Shown here piece after piece: positions 18,014 to 27,301 of a stretch of DNA of 64,000 nt. The notes below the pieces were generated by a model, which worked only from the letters and a program-made list of their open reading frames with translations, did no database searches and was not told the origin of the DNA. Positions within the stretch are counted from its first letter, which is position 1, and the number at the start of each line of letters is the position of its first letter. The stretch comes from Croceicoccus bisphenolivorans (lineage in GTDB: Bacteria > Pseudomonadota > Alphaproteobacteria > Sphingomonadales > Sphingomonadaceae), in contig NZ_LRSE01000005.1 in NCBI RefSeq assembly GCF_001634625.1, positions 124,001 through 188,000 of the forward strand, given 5' to 3'. Position numbers and translations under genes: made by a program.

Positions 18014-19101
18014 GCCGCGCGCAGATCGTCATCGTCGGTGCAGGGATGGCGGGAGCCAGCCTTGCCGCCAGAATCGCGCCGCACGCCTCCGTCGTCCTGC
18101 TGGAGGCGGAGGATCAGCCCGGATACCACGCGACAGGGCGTTCGGCGGCGTTCTGGGAAGAAACTTACGGCGGGCCGGGCGTTTTCCCGCTGACCGAAAA
18201 GTCCGGCCCCTATCTTCGCGACAACGGTTTCCTTGCCCCGCGCGGCGCGTTGAACATCGGGCGGGAAAGCGACAGGGCCAAGGTGGAAGCCTTCGTCCGC
18301 CGGTTCGAAGGGCTGGGCGCAGGGATTGAACTGGTCGAGCGCGACGTGATGGAAGCCCGCGTTCCCGGCCTGCGCGACGAATGGACCTGTGCATCGTGGG
18401 GTCCATCCTGTGCCGATATCGATGTGGGCGGGCTGCATTCCCATTTCCTCGCCCTGACCAAACGGCACGGCGGCGAAGTGCGCGTCCGTTCGCGGCTAGT
18501 GGCAGCCGGACGCCGTGCTGGCGGCTGGACACTCGGTTTGGAGGGCGGATCGCGGCTGGACTGCGAAGTGCTGGTCAATGCCGCCGGCGCATGGGCCGAT
18601 CCGGTCGCGCGGATCGCGGGGGCGGCCCCGCGCGGCATCACGCCGCTGCGCCGCACGGTTGCGCAATTACGCACTGTGCCTGTTGCGCCGGGCACCCTGC
18701 CGCTGACGCTGGACATAAACGAGGGGTTCTATTTCAAGCCGGAGAGCGGCCGCATCTGGCTAAGCCCGCATGACGAGACGCCGACCGCCCCTTGCGATGC
18801 CGCGCCAGAGGAAATGGATGTCGCCGTCGCGATCGACAGGCTGCAAGGCGTGGTCGACTGGAAGGTGGAGGCGGTGGAACGCAAGTGGGCGGGCCTGCGC
18901 AGCTTCGCGCCGGACAGGCTGCCGGTTTACGGGTTCGACACAAAGGTGCCCGGTTTCTTCTGGTGCGCAGGGCAGGGCGGATTCGGCATCCAGACCGCGC
19001 CTGCCGGTGCGGCGCTGGCCGCGGGGCTGCTGCTGGGCACAGGGCCGGGGATGGCAGACGGGATCGATCCGGCCACTTACGCGCCGACGCGGTTCGAATA
19101 G
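18010..19101 (+). CDS. FAD-dependent oxidoreductase, DAO family
   Basis: A 363-residue flavoprotein of the D-amino-acid/glycine oxidase-dehydrogenase type. The N-terminal dinucleotide fold shows IVIVGAGMAGASLAARI followed by VVLLEAEDQPGYHATGRSAA. The C-terminal FAD-contact region is FFWCAGQGGFGIQTAPAGAAL. It probably oxidises an amine or 2-hydroxy acid, but the substrate cannot be inferred. It overlaps the preceding hydrolase by 4 bases (ATGA), so the two are likely co-translated. A large hairpin covers the stop codon. Confidence 0.88.
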   Translation: MSRAQIVIVGAGMAGASLAARIAPHASVVLLEAEDQPGYHATGRSAAFWEETYGGPGVFPLTEKSGPYLRDNGFLAPRGALNIGRESDRAKVEAFVRRFEGLGAGIELVERDVMEARVPGLRDEWTCASWGPSCADIDVGGLHSHFLALTKRHGGEVRVRSRLVAAGRRAGGWTLGLEGGSRLDCEVLVNAAGAWADPVARIAGAAPRGITPLRRTVAQLRTVPVAPGTLPLTLDINEGFYFKPESGRIWLSPHDETPTAPCDAAPEEMDVAVAIDRLQGVVDWKVEAVERKWAGLRSFAPDRLPVYGFDTKVPGFFWCAGQGGFGIQTAPAGAALAAGLLLGTGPGMADGIDPATYAPTRFE

Positions 19102-19139
19102 GTTAGCGGGGTTGCGCCCCCGCCCCGGTTCGCTAACCT
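19100..19139 (+). terminator. hairpin at the end of the FAD oxidoreductase gene
   Basis: AGGTTAGCG (19100-19108) pairs perfectly with CGCTAACCT (19131-19139), with an inner GGGG/CCCC pairing. It begins inside the stop codon. There is no T tract, so it may act as a 3'-end stabiliser or a weak terminator. Confidence 0.5.
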
Positions 19140-19171
19140 GCCCCGGCAACGACCAAAGGGGAGTGTCGCAA

Positions 19172-19354
19172 GTGGCTCATCGTTTCGAGATTCGTAAGAA
19201 CAAGAAGGGCGAGTTCGTCGCCTATTTCTGCTACAACGCCGAAACCATGTTCTGGACCGAAGGCTATTCGTCCAAGGCCAGTGCGAAGAACGCCATCGAA
19301 TCGATTATCAAGAACGGCCCTGCTGCCGAAGTCGTCGATACGACGACGGAATAA
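19172..19354 (+). CDS. YegP-like DUF1508 protein
   Basis: A 60-residue protein of the UPF0339/DUF1508 family: HRFEIRKNKKGEFVAYF, then FWTEGYSSKASAKNAIESI. These small alpha/beta proteins have no firm function, though Escherichia coli YegP is linked to stress. The start is GTG, with AAAGGGGAG 8 bases before it; no ATG is available in frame. The gene ends 6 bases before the convergent rnhA stop with no terminator between, so transcripts from the two strands must overlap. Confidence 0.88.
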   Translation: MAHRFEIRKNKKGEFVAYFCYNAETMFWTEGYSSKASAKNAIESIIKNGPAAEVVDTTTE

Positions 19355-19360
19355 GCCTGC

Positions 19361-19801
19361 TCAGATCGCGGCGGCGATCAGCGCCTGATCGCTGGCGAGC
19401 GCGTCCACGCGCTCGTTTTCGGGATGGCCCGCGTGGCCCTTTACCCAGTGCCACGTGACCTTGTGGTGGCGGCTTGCATCCAGCAACGCGCGCCACAGGT
19501 CCTCGTTCAGCACCGGCTTTTTCGCGGCCGTCTTCCAGCCGCGCTTCTGCCAGTTGAAGACCCAGCTGGTGATGCCATCGATCACGTACTTGCTGTCGGT
19601 ATAGAGGTCGACTTCGCAAGGGCGCTTCAATGCGCCCAGCGCTTCGATCACCGCGGTCAGTTCCATGCGGTTGTTGGTCGTATCCCGCTCCCGCCCCGAT
19701 AGTTCCTTCTCGATATCACCCTTGCGCAACAGCGCACCCCAGCCGCCGGGGCCGGGATTGCCCTTGCACGCGCCGTCGGTGAAGATCTCTACCTTGTTCA
19801 C
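19361..19801 (-). CDS. rnhA: ribonuclease HI
   Basis: A 146-residue RNase H that cuts RNA in RNA-DNA hybrids. The four carboxylates are present in [19 protein letters not shown] (first Asp), [12 protein letters not shown] (Glu), [13 protein letters not shown] (Asp) and [12 protein letters not shown] (last Asp), with HWVKGHAG before the last. The start is GTG, overlapping the thrB stop by 4 bases (GTGA), so it is translationally coupled to thrB. Length is typical of the E. coli enzyme. Confidence 0.96.
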   Translation of the reverse strand: MNKVEIFTDGACKGNPGPGGWGALLRKGDIEKELSGRERDTTNNRMELTAVIEALGALKRPCEVDLYTDSKYVIDGITSWVFNWQKRGWKTAAKKPVLNEDLWRALLDASRHHKVTWHWVKGHAGHPENERVDALASDQALIAAAI

Positions 19802-20766
19802 CCGAACGCCTTTGCGCCCTGCATACGATAGAACTCGTACCGTTCGAAAAAGGCCATCGGGTCCTTGCGGGTGACCAGCGCATCGGCAGGGGTGTTGAGC
19901 CAGTCGTAGGCCCGCGTCAGCAGGAAGCGTAGCGAAGCCGCTTCGGCCAGCAGCGGCAGGGCTTCCCGCTCTGCATCCGACAGCGGGCGAACCGCTTCGT
20001 ATCCGCGCAGGATCGCCTGCCCGATGGCGGGATCCTGAGACTTTCCGTCCGGCGTGAAGCTCCACGCCGCGTGGGTCACCGCGATGTCGTAGGCCATTGG
20101 CCCGGTGCAGGCGAAATAGAAGTCGATCAGGCCCGAAACCTCGTCACCGACAAGCAGGACGTTGTCGGGAAACAGGTCTGCATGAATGACCGATCCGGGC
20201 AGGTCTTCGGGCAGGCCCGCGATCACCGTTTCCACCGCATCGGGCACCACGGCCAGCCGCGCGTCGATTTCCTGCCAGCGCCCGGCGCAACCTTTCACGA
20301 AGCCGCGCCATGCATCCGGCCCCATCGAATTGGCGCGGCTGCGCGGATAGTCCATCGCGGCAAGGTGGATCTGCGCCAGCGCGTGTCCCACCGCCTCTGC
20401 CTGCGCGGGCGTGGGATTGTCGGCCGACACGCCGGGCAGGAACTCGATCAGCGCAAGCGTCTTCGTCTCGCCCGTGTCGGCCGCGAACTCGCGAAACGCG
20501 GCGCCGCTGCGGTCGTGCATCGTTTTCGGCACCGGGCATCCGGCGGCGGCCAGATGGTCGAGCAGGCCGAGGAAGAAGGGCAGTTCCTCCACCTCGGTCC
20601 GTTCTTCATAGACCGTCAGGATGAACCGCGCCTGCGTGGTTTCGATGATCCAGTTGCTGTTCGATACGCCCTCGGCAATGCCCTTGGCGCTCGTCAGCTC
20701 GCCAACGTCGAACTGCGCGATCAGCGTGGCCATCGCCTCGGCCCCGATGCGGGTATAAACGGCCAT
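19798..20766 (-). CDS. thrB: homoserine kinase, aminoglycoside-phosphotransferase type
   Basis: A 322-residue ThrB of the type found in alphaproteobacteria and pseudomonads, a protein-kinase-like fold rather than the GHMP fold. It phosphorylates homoserine in threonine synthesis. Seen: [17 protein letters not shown] at the N-terminus, [18 protein letters not shown], the catalytic loop [15 protein letters not shown], and the metal-binding [20 protein letters not shown]. It lies 7 bases after ispH and overlaps rnhA, giving the order ispH-thrB-rnhA common in sphingomonads. Confidence 0.95.
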   Translation of the reverse strand: MAVYTRIGAEAMATLIAQFDVGELTSAKGIAEGVSNSNWIIETTQARFILTVYEERTEVEELPFFLGLLDHLAAAGCPVPKTMHDRSGAAFREFAADTGETKTLALIEFLPGVSADNPTPAQAEAVGHALAQIHLAAMDYPRSRANSMGPDAWRGFVKGCAGRWQEIDARLAVVPDAVETVIAGLPEDLPGSVIHADLFPDNVLLVGDEVSGLIDFYFACTGPMAYDIAVTHAAWSFTPDGKSQDPAIGQAILRGYEAVRPLSDAEREALPLLAEAASLRFLLTRAYDWLNTPADALVTRKDPMAFFERYEFYRMQGAKAFG

Positions 20767-20773
20767 GACCGGA

Positions 20774-21745
20774 TCAGTCCTGCAACTGGCGCGGCAGTTT
20801 GAAAGTGATGCGTTCGTGCGCGGTGCGGACGACTTCCTCGGTCAGCGGCCGAATCGCGGACAGCGCATCGACCACTTCGCGCACCAGCAGTTCGGGGGCC
20901 GACGCACCGGCGGTAAGGCCCACGGTATCGACACCGTCCAGCCAAGCCGGATCGATCTCGCTGCCGCGCTGCACCAGCTTGGCGACAGAGCCCATCCGTT
21001 CGGCGACTTCCACCAGCCGCAGCGAGTTCGACGAATTGGGCGCGCCGATCACCAGCACCAGCTGGCAATCTTCGGCAATCGCCTTCACCGCCGCTTGCCG
21101 GTTGGAGGTGGCATAGCAGATGTCCTCCGCTTTCGGCCCGATGACATGCGGATAGCGTTCTTCCAGCGCGGCGATGATCTGGGCGGTATCGTCGACCGAA
21201 AGCGTGGTCTGCGACAGGTAGGACAGCTTGTCATCCGGCCCGAACGGCAGTGCGGCGACATCCTCCACCGTTTCGACCAGCGTCATCGAGCCTTCGGGAA
21301 CCTGCCCGAATGTGCCGATGACTTCGGGGTGCCCCTTGTGCCCGATAAACACGATGTGGCGGCCATGTTCGACCTGCCGTTCGGCCTGCCGGTGGACCTT
21401 GCTGACCAACGGGCAGGTAGCGTCGAGATAGTCGAGGCCGCGATCCTCGGCATCGGCGGGCACGGATTTGGGCACGCCGTGCGCGGAAAAGACGACCGGC
21501 ACGCCATCGGGCACCTCGTCCAGTTCTTCTACGAACACGGCGCCCTTTGCCTTCAGCGAATCGACCACGAAGCGGTTGTGCACGATTTCGTGCCGCACGT
21601 AGACCGGCGCGCCGTAACGCGCGAGCGCACGCTCCACGATCTCGATCGCGCGGTCCACTCCGGCGCAGAAGCCGCGCGGGGCCGCGATCAGCAGGCGCAG
21701 GGGGCGGGCCGCGGTGTCGGCATGGGCAAGTTGGGCGCTGGTCAT
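20774..21745 (-). CDS. ispH: 4-hydroxy-3-methylbut-2-enyl diphosphate reductase
   Basis: A 323-residue IspH, the last enzyme of the MEP isoprenoid pathway. It reduces HMBPP to isopentenyl and dimethylallyl diphosphate using an iron-sulfur cluster. The three cluster cysteines are in [30 protein letters not shown] and [13 protein letters not shown]. The substrate-binding [14 protein letters not shown] and SAHGVPKSV blocks are intact. The start MTSAQLAHA is chosen because AAAGGG lies 7 bases upstream; the longer open frame up to 22006 is not supported. Confidence 0.96.
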   Translation of the reverse strand: MTSAQLAHADTAARPLRLLIAAPRGFCAGVDRAIEIVERALARYGAPVYVRHEIVHNRFVVDSLKAKGAVFVEELDEVPDGVPVVFSAHGVPKSVPADAEDRGLDYLDATCPLVSKVHRQAERQVEHGRHIVFIGHKGHPEVIGTFGQVPEGSMTLVETVEDVAALPFGPDDKLSYLSQTTLSVDDTAQIIAALEERYPHVIGPKAEDICYATSNRQAAVKAIAEDCQLVLVIGAPNSSNSLRLVEVAERMGSVAKLVQRGSEIDPAWLDGVDTVGLTAGASAPELLVREVVDALSAIRPLTEEVVRTAHERITFKLPRQLQD

Positions 21746-21938
21746 CGCGTGCCCTTTAACCGCGTGGAGGCCGGACAGTAAAGCGCAGGCCAAAGGTAAA
21801 GCGCTGGGGTGCCGTAAACGCTGGAGACAGGTTTCCCGCGCCAACAGGGGAACATGTGTCATCCGCGCATTGCCGTTCGGGCACTGGGCGGCTAGGGCAT
21901 GCGCGCAAAGGTTTCCGATCCAAAGGTTACGCCAGACG

Positions 21939-22595
21939 ATGACATTCCGTTTCCGCCCCGCCGCCGCAATGACGCTGGTTGCCGCCCTTTCGCTGGCCGG
22001 CTGCAAGTCCGAAGGCGAACTGGTGATCGACCAGGGCGTCGGCGTATCCGCCGTGCGTTCGCTGTGCCCGGCGGTCGGCGTGCCCGACTACACCGGCGAT
22101 GTCACGCTGTTCAACCAGCCCGGAACGAAGACGCAATCCGCTCTCGACGTGACGGCGGTGATCACCAACGTACGCCCGTCTTGCGACGATAGCGGCTCGC
22201 AGGTCTATTCGCAGGCGAGCTTCGACGTGATCGGCATGCGCCGCGACACGTCTGCCGCGCGCAGCGTCGATCTGCCCTATTTCGTAACCGTGCTTCAGGG
22301 CGGTTCCGCCGTCGTTTCGAAGCAGGTCGGCACCGTGCGGCTCGATTTCGCCGCAGGACAGGATCGTGCCACGACGACCGCGCAGGCCGGTGCCTATGTC
22401 GATGCCGCCGCGGCAACCCTGCCTGCCGAGATTCGCGACCGCATCACCAAGCGCCGCAAATCGGGCGATGCCGATGCCGCGCTCGACCCGCTGGCCGATC
22501 CGGAAGTGAAAGCCGCGATTGCCCGCGCCACGTTCGAGGTGCTGATCGGCTTCCAGCTGACGCAGGAGCAGCTGGCGTATAACGCTACGCGGTGA
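21939..22595 (+). CDS. hypothetical lipoprotein
   Basis: A 218-residue protein with a lipoprotein signal peptide: basic MTFRFRP, a hydrophobic core, and lipobox LAGC at about residues 20-23. The mature part contains [19 protein letters not shown], a stretch of beta-type sequence, and an Ala/Asp-rich helical end. No enzyme motif is visible. Similar proteins occur next to ispH or argS in sphingomonads as far as I recall, without a defined role. Its stop codon is the first base triplet of a long palindromic repeat element. It diverges from ispH across 193 bases. Confidence 0.78.
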   Translation: MTFRFRPAAAMTLVAALSLAGCKSEGELVIDQGVGVSAVRSLCPAVGVPDYTGDVTLFNQPGTKTQSALDVTAVITNVRPSCDDSGSQVYSQASFDVIGMRRDTSAARSVDLPYFVTVLQGGSAVVSKQVGTVRLDFAAGQDRATTTAQAGAYVDAAAATLPAEIRDRITKRRKSGDADAALDPLADPEVKAAIARATFEVLIGFQLTQEQLAYNATR

Positions 22596-22735
22596 TCGCA
22601 CCGCCTTCCGGCTCAGGGAGGGCTGCAAACGGCGTTCTCCTGCGCTTCCGGTGCTCACGTACTGAAGTACGCTGCGCGCCGGTTCTCGGATTCCACCGTT
22701 TTCGCACCACCCTGAACCGGAATCCGGTACGATCA
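22593..22735. repeat. near-palindromic repeat element, copy A
   Basis: A 143-bp imperfect palindrome between the lipoprotein gene and argS. The outer arms match in 24 of 30 positions by hand alignment, and the centre is CGTACT-GA-AGTACG. A 33-bp core (22645-22677) is identical to copy B at 25278-25310, and CACCCTGAACC (22708-22718) is also shared. It begins exactly at the TGA stop of the upstream gene. It looks like a REPIN or small MITE. Confidence 0.75.
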
Positions 22736-22758
22736 TTCTTGTATCGGACGCAGCGCGC

Positions 22759-22794
22759 TTTTCCTTCGCGCGATACTCGGCTAGGCGCGCGGCC
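22759..22794 (+). promoter_or_regulatory. argS leader motif shared with ilvA
   Basis: TTTCCTTCGCGCG, a short ATA...TAG stretch and GCGCGCGG lead directly into the argS ATG. Nearly the same sequence precedes ilvA (31310-31347). The complementary CGCGCG blocks can pair. It may be a promoter with start site near the TAG, giving a short leader. The similarity is seen; the function is inferred. Confidence 0.4.
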
Positions 22795-24540
22795 ATGACT
22801 GAGAATGCACTTCACGAAACGATGTCGCGCGCGGTCGATGCCGCGCTTGATGCGCTTGTCGCTGCCGGAACGCTGCCTGCAGGCATCAGCCGCGCCAACG
22901 TCGCGGTAGAGCCGCCGCGCGATCCTTCGCATGGCGATCTGGCCACGAACGCCGCGATGGTGCTGGCCAAGCCCGCCAAGGCGAATCCGCGCACTCTGGC
23001 AGAGGCGCTGGTCGAACAGCTTTCCGCGCATCCCGCCGTGACAGAGGCGAGCATCGCAGGACCGGGCTTCATCAACATGCGCCTGTCCCCCGCCGCATGG
23101 CTGGGGGAACTTGGCGCGATTGCGAGCCGTGGCAATGCCTATGGCCGCAGTGCGATGGGCGCGGGGCAGACGGTGAACATCGAATATGTCTCGGCCAATC
23201 CCACCGGCCCGATGCACATGGGCCACTGCCGCGGCGCGGTTGTCGGCGATGCGCTGGCGGGCTTGCTGGAGTATGCCGGCTTTGCCGTCATCAAGGAATA
23301 CTACGTCAACGACGCGGGTGCGCAGGTGCAGACGCTCGCCCGTTCGGTCCACCTCCGCTACCGCGAAGCGCTGGGCGAGGATATCGGCGAGATCCCGCCG
23401 GGATTTTATCCCGGCGATTACTTGGTCCCCATCGGCAACGCGCTGGCCGAAGAATTCGGCGACAAGTACGCCGCCGCGCCCGAAAGCGAATGGCTGACCC
23501 TGTTCCGCACCCGTGCGGTCGCCGCGATGATGGACATGATCCGCGCCGACCTTGCGCTGCTGGGCATCCACCACGACCTGTTCTCTTCGGAAGCGGAGCT
23601 GCAGGCCGCGGGCAAGCCGGAAGCGGCGGAAGTGTTCCTGCGCGAAAAGGGCCTTGTCTATGACGGCTTGCTCGAAGCGCCCAAGGGCAAGACGCCCGAT
23701 GACTGGGAGCCGGTCGAGCTGCCGCTGTTCCGTTCCACGCAGTTCGGCGACGATCAGGACCGCCCGATCAAGAAGTCGGACGGCAGCTGGACCTATTTCG
23801 GCGCCGACCTCGCCTATCACTACCAGAAGGCGCAAGGCGCGGATGCGCTGATCGACATCTGGGGCGCGGACCATGCCGGTACGGTGAAGCGCATCAAGGC
23901 CGCAGTCGCCGCGCTTACGGAGGGCGATGCGGACGGTGCCAAGCCTTTCGACGTGAAGCTGGTGCAGATGGTGCAGCTGCTGCGCGACGGCGAACCGGCC
24001 AAGATGTCCAAGCGTTCGGGCAATTTCATCACCATCGCCGACATGGTCGAGGAAGTGGGCAAGGACGTCGTGCGTTTCACGATGCTGACCCGCAAGCCCG
24101 AAGCGCAGATGGACTTCGACTTCGTGAAAGTCGTCGAGGCGTCGAAAGACAATCCGGTCTTTTACGTCCAGTACGCCCACGCACGCATCTGCTCGACCCT
24201 GCAAAAGGGTGCCGAGGCGGGTTTCTCTCCGTCAGACGCAAACCTTGCCCTGCTGGGAGAGGAAGAGCTGGAATTGATCAAGGTTGCTGCGCAGTTCCCC
24301 CGCATGGTGGAGGCTGCAGCACGGGCGCGCGAGCCGCATCGCATTGCCTTTTTCCTTGGCGATCTGGCCGCTGCCTTCCATTCGTATTGGAACATCGGCA
24401 ACGACCGGCTCGACAAGCGGTTCGTGGTCGCCGACAATGCGGACCTGTCGGCAGCGCGGCTCCATCTCGCCTCGCAAGTCGGGCAGGTGATCCGCAACGG
24501 CCTTGCCATCCTTGGCGTGGAAGCGGCGGAGCAGCTTTGA
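22795..24540 (+). CDS. argS: arginyl-tRNA synthetase
   Basis: A 581-residue class I synthetase that charges tRNA(Arg). Order: N-terminal Arg-tRNA-synthetase additional domain (about 1-95), catalytic Rossmann fold with the HIGH-type motif HMGH near 141-144 (SANPTGPMHMGHCRGA), KMSKR near 403 (PAKMSKRSGNF), and the C-terminal DALR anticodon-binding domain (about 450-581). Having KMSKR intact distinguishes it from arginyl synthetases that lack the second Lys. Upstream lies palindromic repeat A and a GC-rich leader motif shared with ilvA. The run argS-SPOR-nagZ-scpA-scpB-tatABC follows. Confidence 0.97.
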   Translation: MTENALHETMSRAVDAALDALVAAGTLPAGISRANVAVEPPRDPSHGDLATNAAMVLAKPAKANPRTLAEALVEQLSAHPAVTEASIAGPGFINMRLSPAAWLGELGAIASRGNAYGRSAMGAGQTVNIEYVSANPTGPMHMGHCRGAVVGDALAGLLEYAGFAVIKEYYVNDAGAQVQTLARSVHLRYREALGEDIGEIPPGFYPGDYLVPIGNALAEEFGDKYAAAPESEWLTLFRTRAVAAMMDMIRADLALLGIHHDLFSSEAELQAAGKPEAAEVFLREKGLVYDGLLEAPKGKTPDDWEPVELPLFRSTQFGDDQDRPIKKSDGSWTYFGADLAYHYQKAQGADALIDIWGADHAGTVKRIKAAVAALTEGDADGAKPFDVKLVQMVQLLRDGEPAKMSKRSGNFITIADMVEEVGKDVVRFTMLTRKPEAQMDFDFVKVVEASKDNPVFYVQYAHARICSTLQKGAEAGFSPSDANLALLGEEELELIKVAAQFPRMVEAAARAREPHRIAFFLGDLAAAFHSYWNIGNDRLDKRFVVADNADLSAARLHLASQVGQVIRNGLAILGVEAAEQL

Positions 24541-24565
24541 GGCCATAAATGGTGGGTTGCAGGCA

Positions 24566-25228
24566 GTGAACACGCAAACGGGCGACAGTGAAGGGCAACT
24601 CGCTCTGGGCGAGCCCGAACTGCGCCTGCCGTGGCTGGAATCGGCGGACGAGGACGCGGACGAGGGGCTGGACTGGAGCCGCGTTGGCAAGTTTGCCGCC
24701 GCGCTCGTCATTGTCCTGCTGATCGTCGCGATGTCGGTGTTCATGCTGCGCGAATACATGTCGGCCCCGCCCGAAGGGGACGGTTCGTTGATCGAAGCAC
24801 CCGATACACCATACAAGGTGCGGCCGAAGGATCCGGGCGGGATGACCGTCGCGGGCACGGGCGACACGTCGTACGAAGTGGGCGAAGGCGTCGATAACGA
24901 GGCGACGCTGGCGCAAAGCGATCCGGTGCCGGTGCCCACGCCCAGCGCTTCGGCCAGTGCAAAGCCGTCGTCCGCGCCGGAGCCACCGCTTTCGGGCGTT
25001 GCCGTGCAGATCGGTGCCTATTCGACAGAGGCCGATGCGCGAAAGGGCTGGGATACGATCCGCTCGCGCTACGAACCGCTGGGCGGATATGACCGGCGCA
25101 TCGTGCAGGGGCGGGCCGATATCGGCGTCGTCTATCGCCTGCAGGCGGTGGCCGGTTCGACTTCGGCGGCCTTTGCGCTATGTGACGACATGCGCCGCAA
25201 CGGCATCGAGTGCCAAGTGAAACGCTGA
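24566..25228 (+). CDS. SPOR-domain membrane protein
   Basis: About 220 residues. The start is probably GTG (24566); TTG at 24557 is possible and no ATG fits. A short acidic cytoplasmic N-terminus is followed by one membrane helix (FAAALVIVLLIVAMSVFML, about residues 42-60). A Pro/Ser/Ala linker comes next, then a C-terminal SPOR domain (GVAVQIGAYSTEADARKGW, with RLQAVAGSTSAAFALCDDM). SPOR domains bind denuded peptidoglycan at the division septum, so a role at the septum or in cell-wall remodelling is likely. Placement just before nagZ supports that. Its stop codon opens repeat copy B. Confidence 0.85.
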   Translation: MNTQTGDSEGQLALGEPELRLPWLESADEDADEGLDWSRVGKFAAALVIVLLIVAMSVFMLREYMSAPPEGDGSLIEAPDTPYKVRPKDPGGMTVAGTGDTSYEVGEGVDNEATLAQSDPVPVPTPSASASAKPSSAPEPPLSGVAVQIGAYSTEADARKGWDTIRSRYEPLGGYDRRIVQGRADIGVVYRLQAVAGSTSAAFALCDDMRRNGIECQVKR

Positions 25229-25370
25229 ATGCACCGCTGATCGGCCCATGGCGGCCTGCGGGCACCATCGCCGCACACTTCCGGTGCTCACGTACTGAAG
25301 TACGCTGCGCTCCGGCTTGCGCGGCGACGGCACCCTCGGCTCACCCTGAACCAATCATCGGTACATTCAG
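25225..25370. repeat. near-palindromic repeat element, copy B
   Basis: A 146-bp imperfect palindrome with two 72-base arms around GA. By hand alignment 46 of 72 positions pair, including 17 of the outermost 20. The 33-bp core (25278-25310) is identical to copy A. It starts one base before the TGA of the SPOR gene and ends 76 bases before nagZ. Confidence 0.75.
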
Positions 25371-25445
25371 ATCTAGCGTGAATCGGGGCATGATGGCGCT
25401 CTGCCTCTTGCGCTTGGCGGCGGCTTGGCCAAACCTTGCGAATCT

Positions 25446-26474
25446 ATGACGCCAGCGATTTTCGGCCTGTCGGGCCTCGTGCTCACCGATGCGGAGCGAG
25501 CCTTCTTCGGCTCCTGCGATCCGGCGGGCTACATCCTGTTTGGACGAAACTGCGAAAGCCCCGCACAGATGCGGGCGCTGACCGACGATTTGCGCGCACT
25601 GCACGGGCGGGACGACCTGTTGATCCTGATCGATCAGGAAGGGGGCCGCGTCACCCGCATGAAGCCGCCCGTCTGGCCGGCCTATCCGCCGCAGGGTGTG
25701 TTCGACCGGCTTTACGACATCGCACCCGCCAGCGCGATAGAGGCGGCGCGCTGCAATGCCCGCGCCATCGCGCTCGACCTTGCCGAGGCGGGGGTGAGTG
25801 CCGATGCGCTGCCCCTGCTCGACGTGCGGCAGAAGGGCGCGCACGACGTCATCGGGGATCGCGCCTTCGGCTATGATCCGATGCGCGTCGCGGCACTGGG
25901 CCGCGCGGTGCTGGACGGGATGGCGCAGGCCGGCGTTGCCGGCATCGTCAAGCATATCCCCGGCCACGGCCGCGCCCTGTGCGACAGTCACAAGAACCTG
26001 CCAACCGTCTGTGCCAGCGATGCCGAACTGGCTGTCGACCTTGCCCCGTTCAAAGCGCTGCGCAGCGCGCCGATGGCGATGAGCGCGCATATCGTGTTCG
26101 AGGTGTGGGACGCCAAGCGACCCGCCACGCAGTCGCCCTTCGTGATCGACCGGATCATCCGCCAGCGCATCGGCTTCGACGGCCTGTTGATGAGCGATGA
26201 CATCGATATGGAGGCGCTGACGGGCACGATCCCCGAACGCTCGCTCGCCGCGGTGGAGGCGGGTTGCGATGTCGTGCTGAACTGCTGGGCGAAGATGGAC
26301 GATATGGAAGGCATCTGCGCCGCGCTGCCCGCCATGGGCGCGGATGCACGGCGGCGGCTCGATGCGGCGATGGCGGGTGCGAACGTCGCTTGCCCGTTCA
26401 CGCGCGGCGAAGAGCGGGCCGAAGCCATCGCCAAGCGCGATGCTTTGCTGGCTGCAGCAGGCGTTTCGGCATGA
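25446..26474 (+). CDS. nagZ: beta-N-acetylhexosaminidase NagZ
   Basis: A 342-residue glycoside hydrolase family 3 enzyme that removes N-acetylglucosamine from anhydromuropeptides during cytoplasmic cell-wall recycling. Seen: GYILFGRNCESP near the N-terminus, LLILIDQEGGRVTRM, the GH3 signature VKHIPGHGRALCDSHKNLP (about 168, carrying the catalytic His of bacterial NagZ) and the nucleophile in GLLMSDDIDMEAL. There is no signal peptide, in line with a cytoplasmic enzyme. The start MTPAIFGLSG is used; an in-frame ATG 21 bases earlier is less likely. It overlaps scpA by 4 bases. Confidence 0.95.
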   Translation: MTPAIFGLSGLVLTDAERAFFGSCDPAGYILFGRNCESPAQMRALTDDLRALHGRDDLLILIDQEGGRVTRMKPPVWPAYPPQGVFDRLYDIAPASAIEAARCNARAIALDLAEAGVSADALPLLDVRQKGAHDVIGDRAFGYDPMRVAALGRAVLDGMAQAGVAGIVKHIPGHGRALCDSHKNLPTVCASDAELAVDLAPFKALRSAPMAMSAHIVFEVWDAKRPATQSPFVIDRIIRQRIGFDGLLMSDDIDMEALTGTIPERSLAAVEAGCDVVLNCWAKMDDMEGICAALPAMGADARRRLDAAMAGANVACPFTRGEERAEAIAKRDALLAAAGVSA

Positions 26475-27301
26475 GCGCAGGGGGCGAGCCGCAGGAACTG
26501 CCGCTCGGCCCTGCCGCGCCCTCCGATATCGACTGGGATGCACCAGCACCCGAAATCGATCGCGACGATCCGGCGCGGCTTTATATCGACATAGACGGCT
26601 TTGAAGGCCCGCTCGACATCCTGCTCGATCTGGCGCGGCGGCAGAAGGTCGACTTGCGCCGGATCTCGATCCTCGAACTGGTGGACCAGTATCTCGAATT
26701 CATCGACCGCGCGGGCGAGATGAAGCTGGAACTGGCCGCCGATTACCTCGTGATGGCGGCGTGGCTCGCCTATCTCAAATCCGCGCTGCTGTTGCCCAAG
26801 GAAGAGCAGGAAGATCCCAGCCCGGAGGAACTCGCGCTGCGCCTGCAACTGCGACTGCAGCGGCTGGCCGCGATGCGCGAGGCTGCGGCAAGGCTGATGA
26901 CGCGTGACCGGCTGGGCCGCGATGTCTTCATGCGCGGCGCGCCCGAAGGGCTGCGGGTGATGAAGAAACGCGCGTGGCAGTGCGAATGGTTCGATCTCGT
27001 GCAGGCCTACGGACAGGTCAAGGCCCGCACTGCGCCTGTCGTCCACATGGTGCGCGAACGATTGGTGATGACGCTGGAAAGCGCGCTCAGCCGCGTATCC
27101 TCGATGCTGGGCGTTGCGCTGGACTGGATGGAGCTGAAGCAGTTCCTGCCGCCCCATGCTGATCCGCAACTGAAGAAGTCGGCGCTCGCCTCCAGCTTCG
27201 TTGCCGCGCTGGAACTGGCCAAGCAGGGCAAGGCCGAACTGGCGCAGGAAGAGACGTTCGGGCCATTGCGGCTGCGTTCGATGAAGCGGGGCGGGAATTG
27301 A
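26471..27301 (+). CDS. scpA: segregation and condensation protein A
   Basis: A 276-residue kleisin that bridges the SMC dimer in the chromosome-condensing SMC-ScpAB complex. The N-terminal signature FEGPLDILLDLARRQKVDL is followed by ISILELVDQYLEFI and EDPSPEELALRLQLRLQRLA. The C-terminal winged-helix part contains RLVMTLESALSRVSSML. The start is taken at the ATGA overlap with nagZ. A Pro-rich N-terminal tail of about 35 residues precedes the conserved domain. scpB overlaps its stop. Confidence 0.94.
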   Translation: MSAGGEPQELPLGPAAPSDIDWDAPAPEIDRDDPARLYIDIDGFEGPLDILLDLARRQKVDLRRISILELVDQYLEFIDRAGEMKLELAADYLVMAAWLAYLKSALLLPKEEQEDPSPEELALRLQLRLQRLAAMREAAARLMTRDRLGRDVFMRGAPEGLRVMKKRAWQCEWFDLVQAYGQVKARTAPVVHMVRERLVMTLESALSRVSSMLGVALDWMELKQFLPPHADPQLKKSALASSFVAALELAKQGKAELAQEETFGPLRLRSMKRGGN

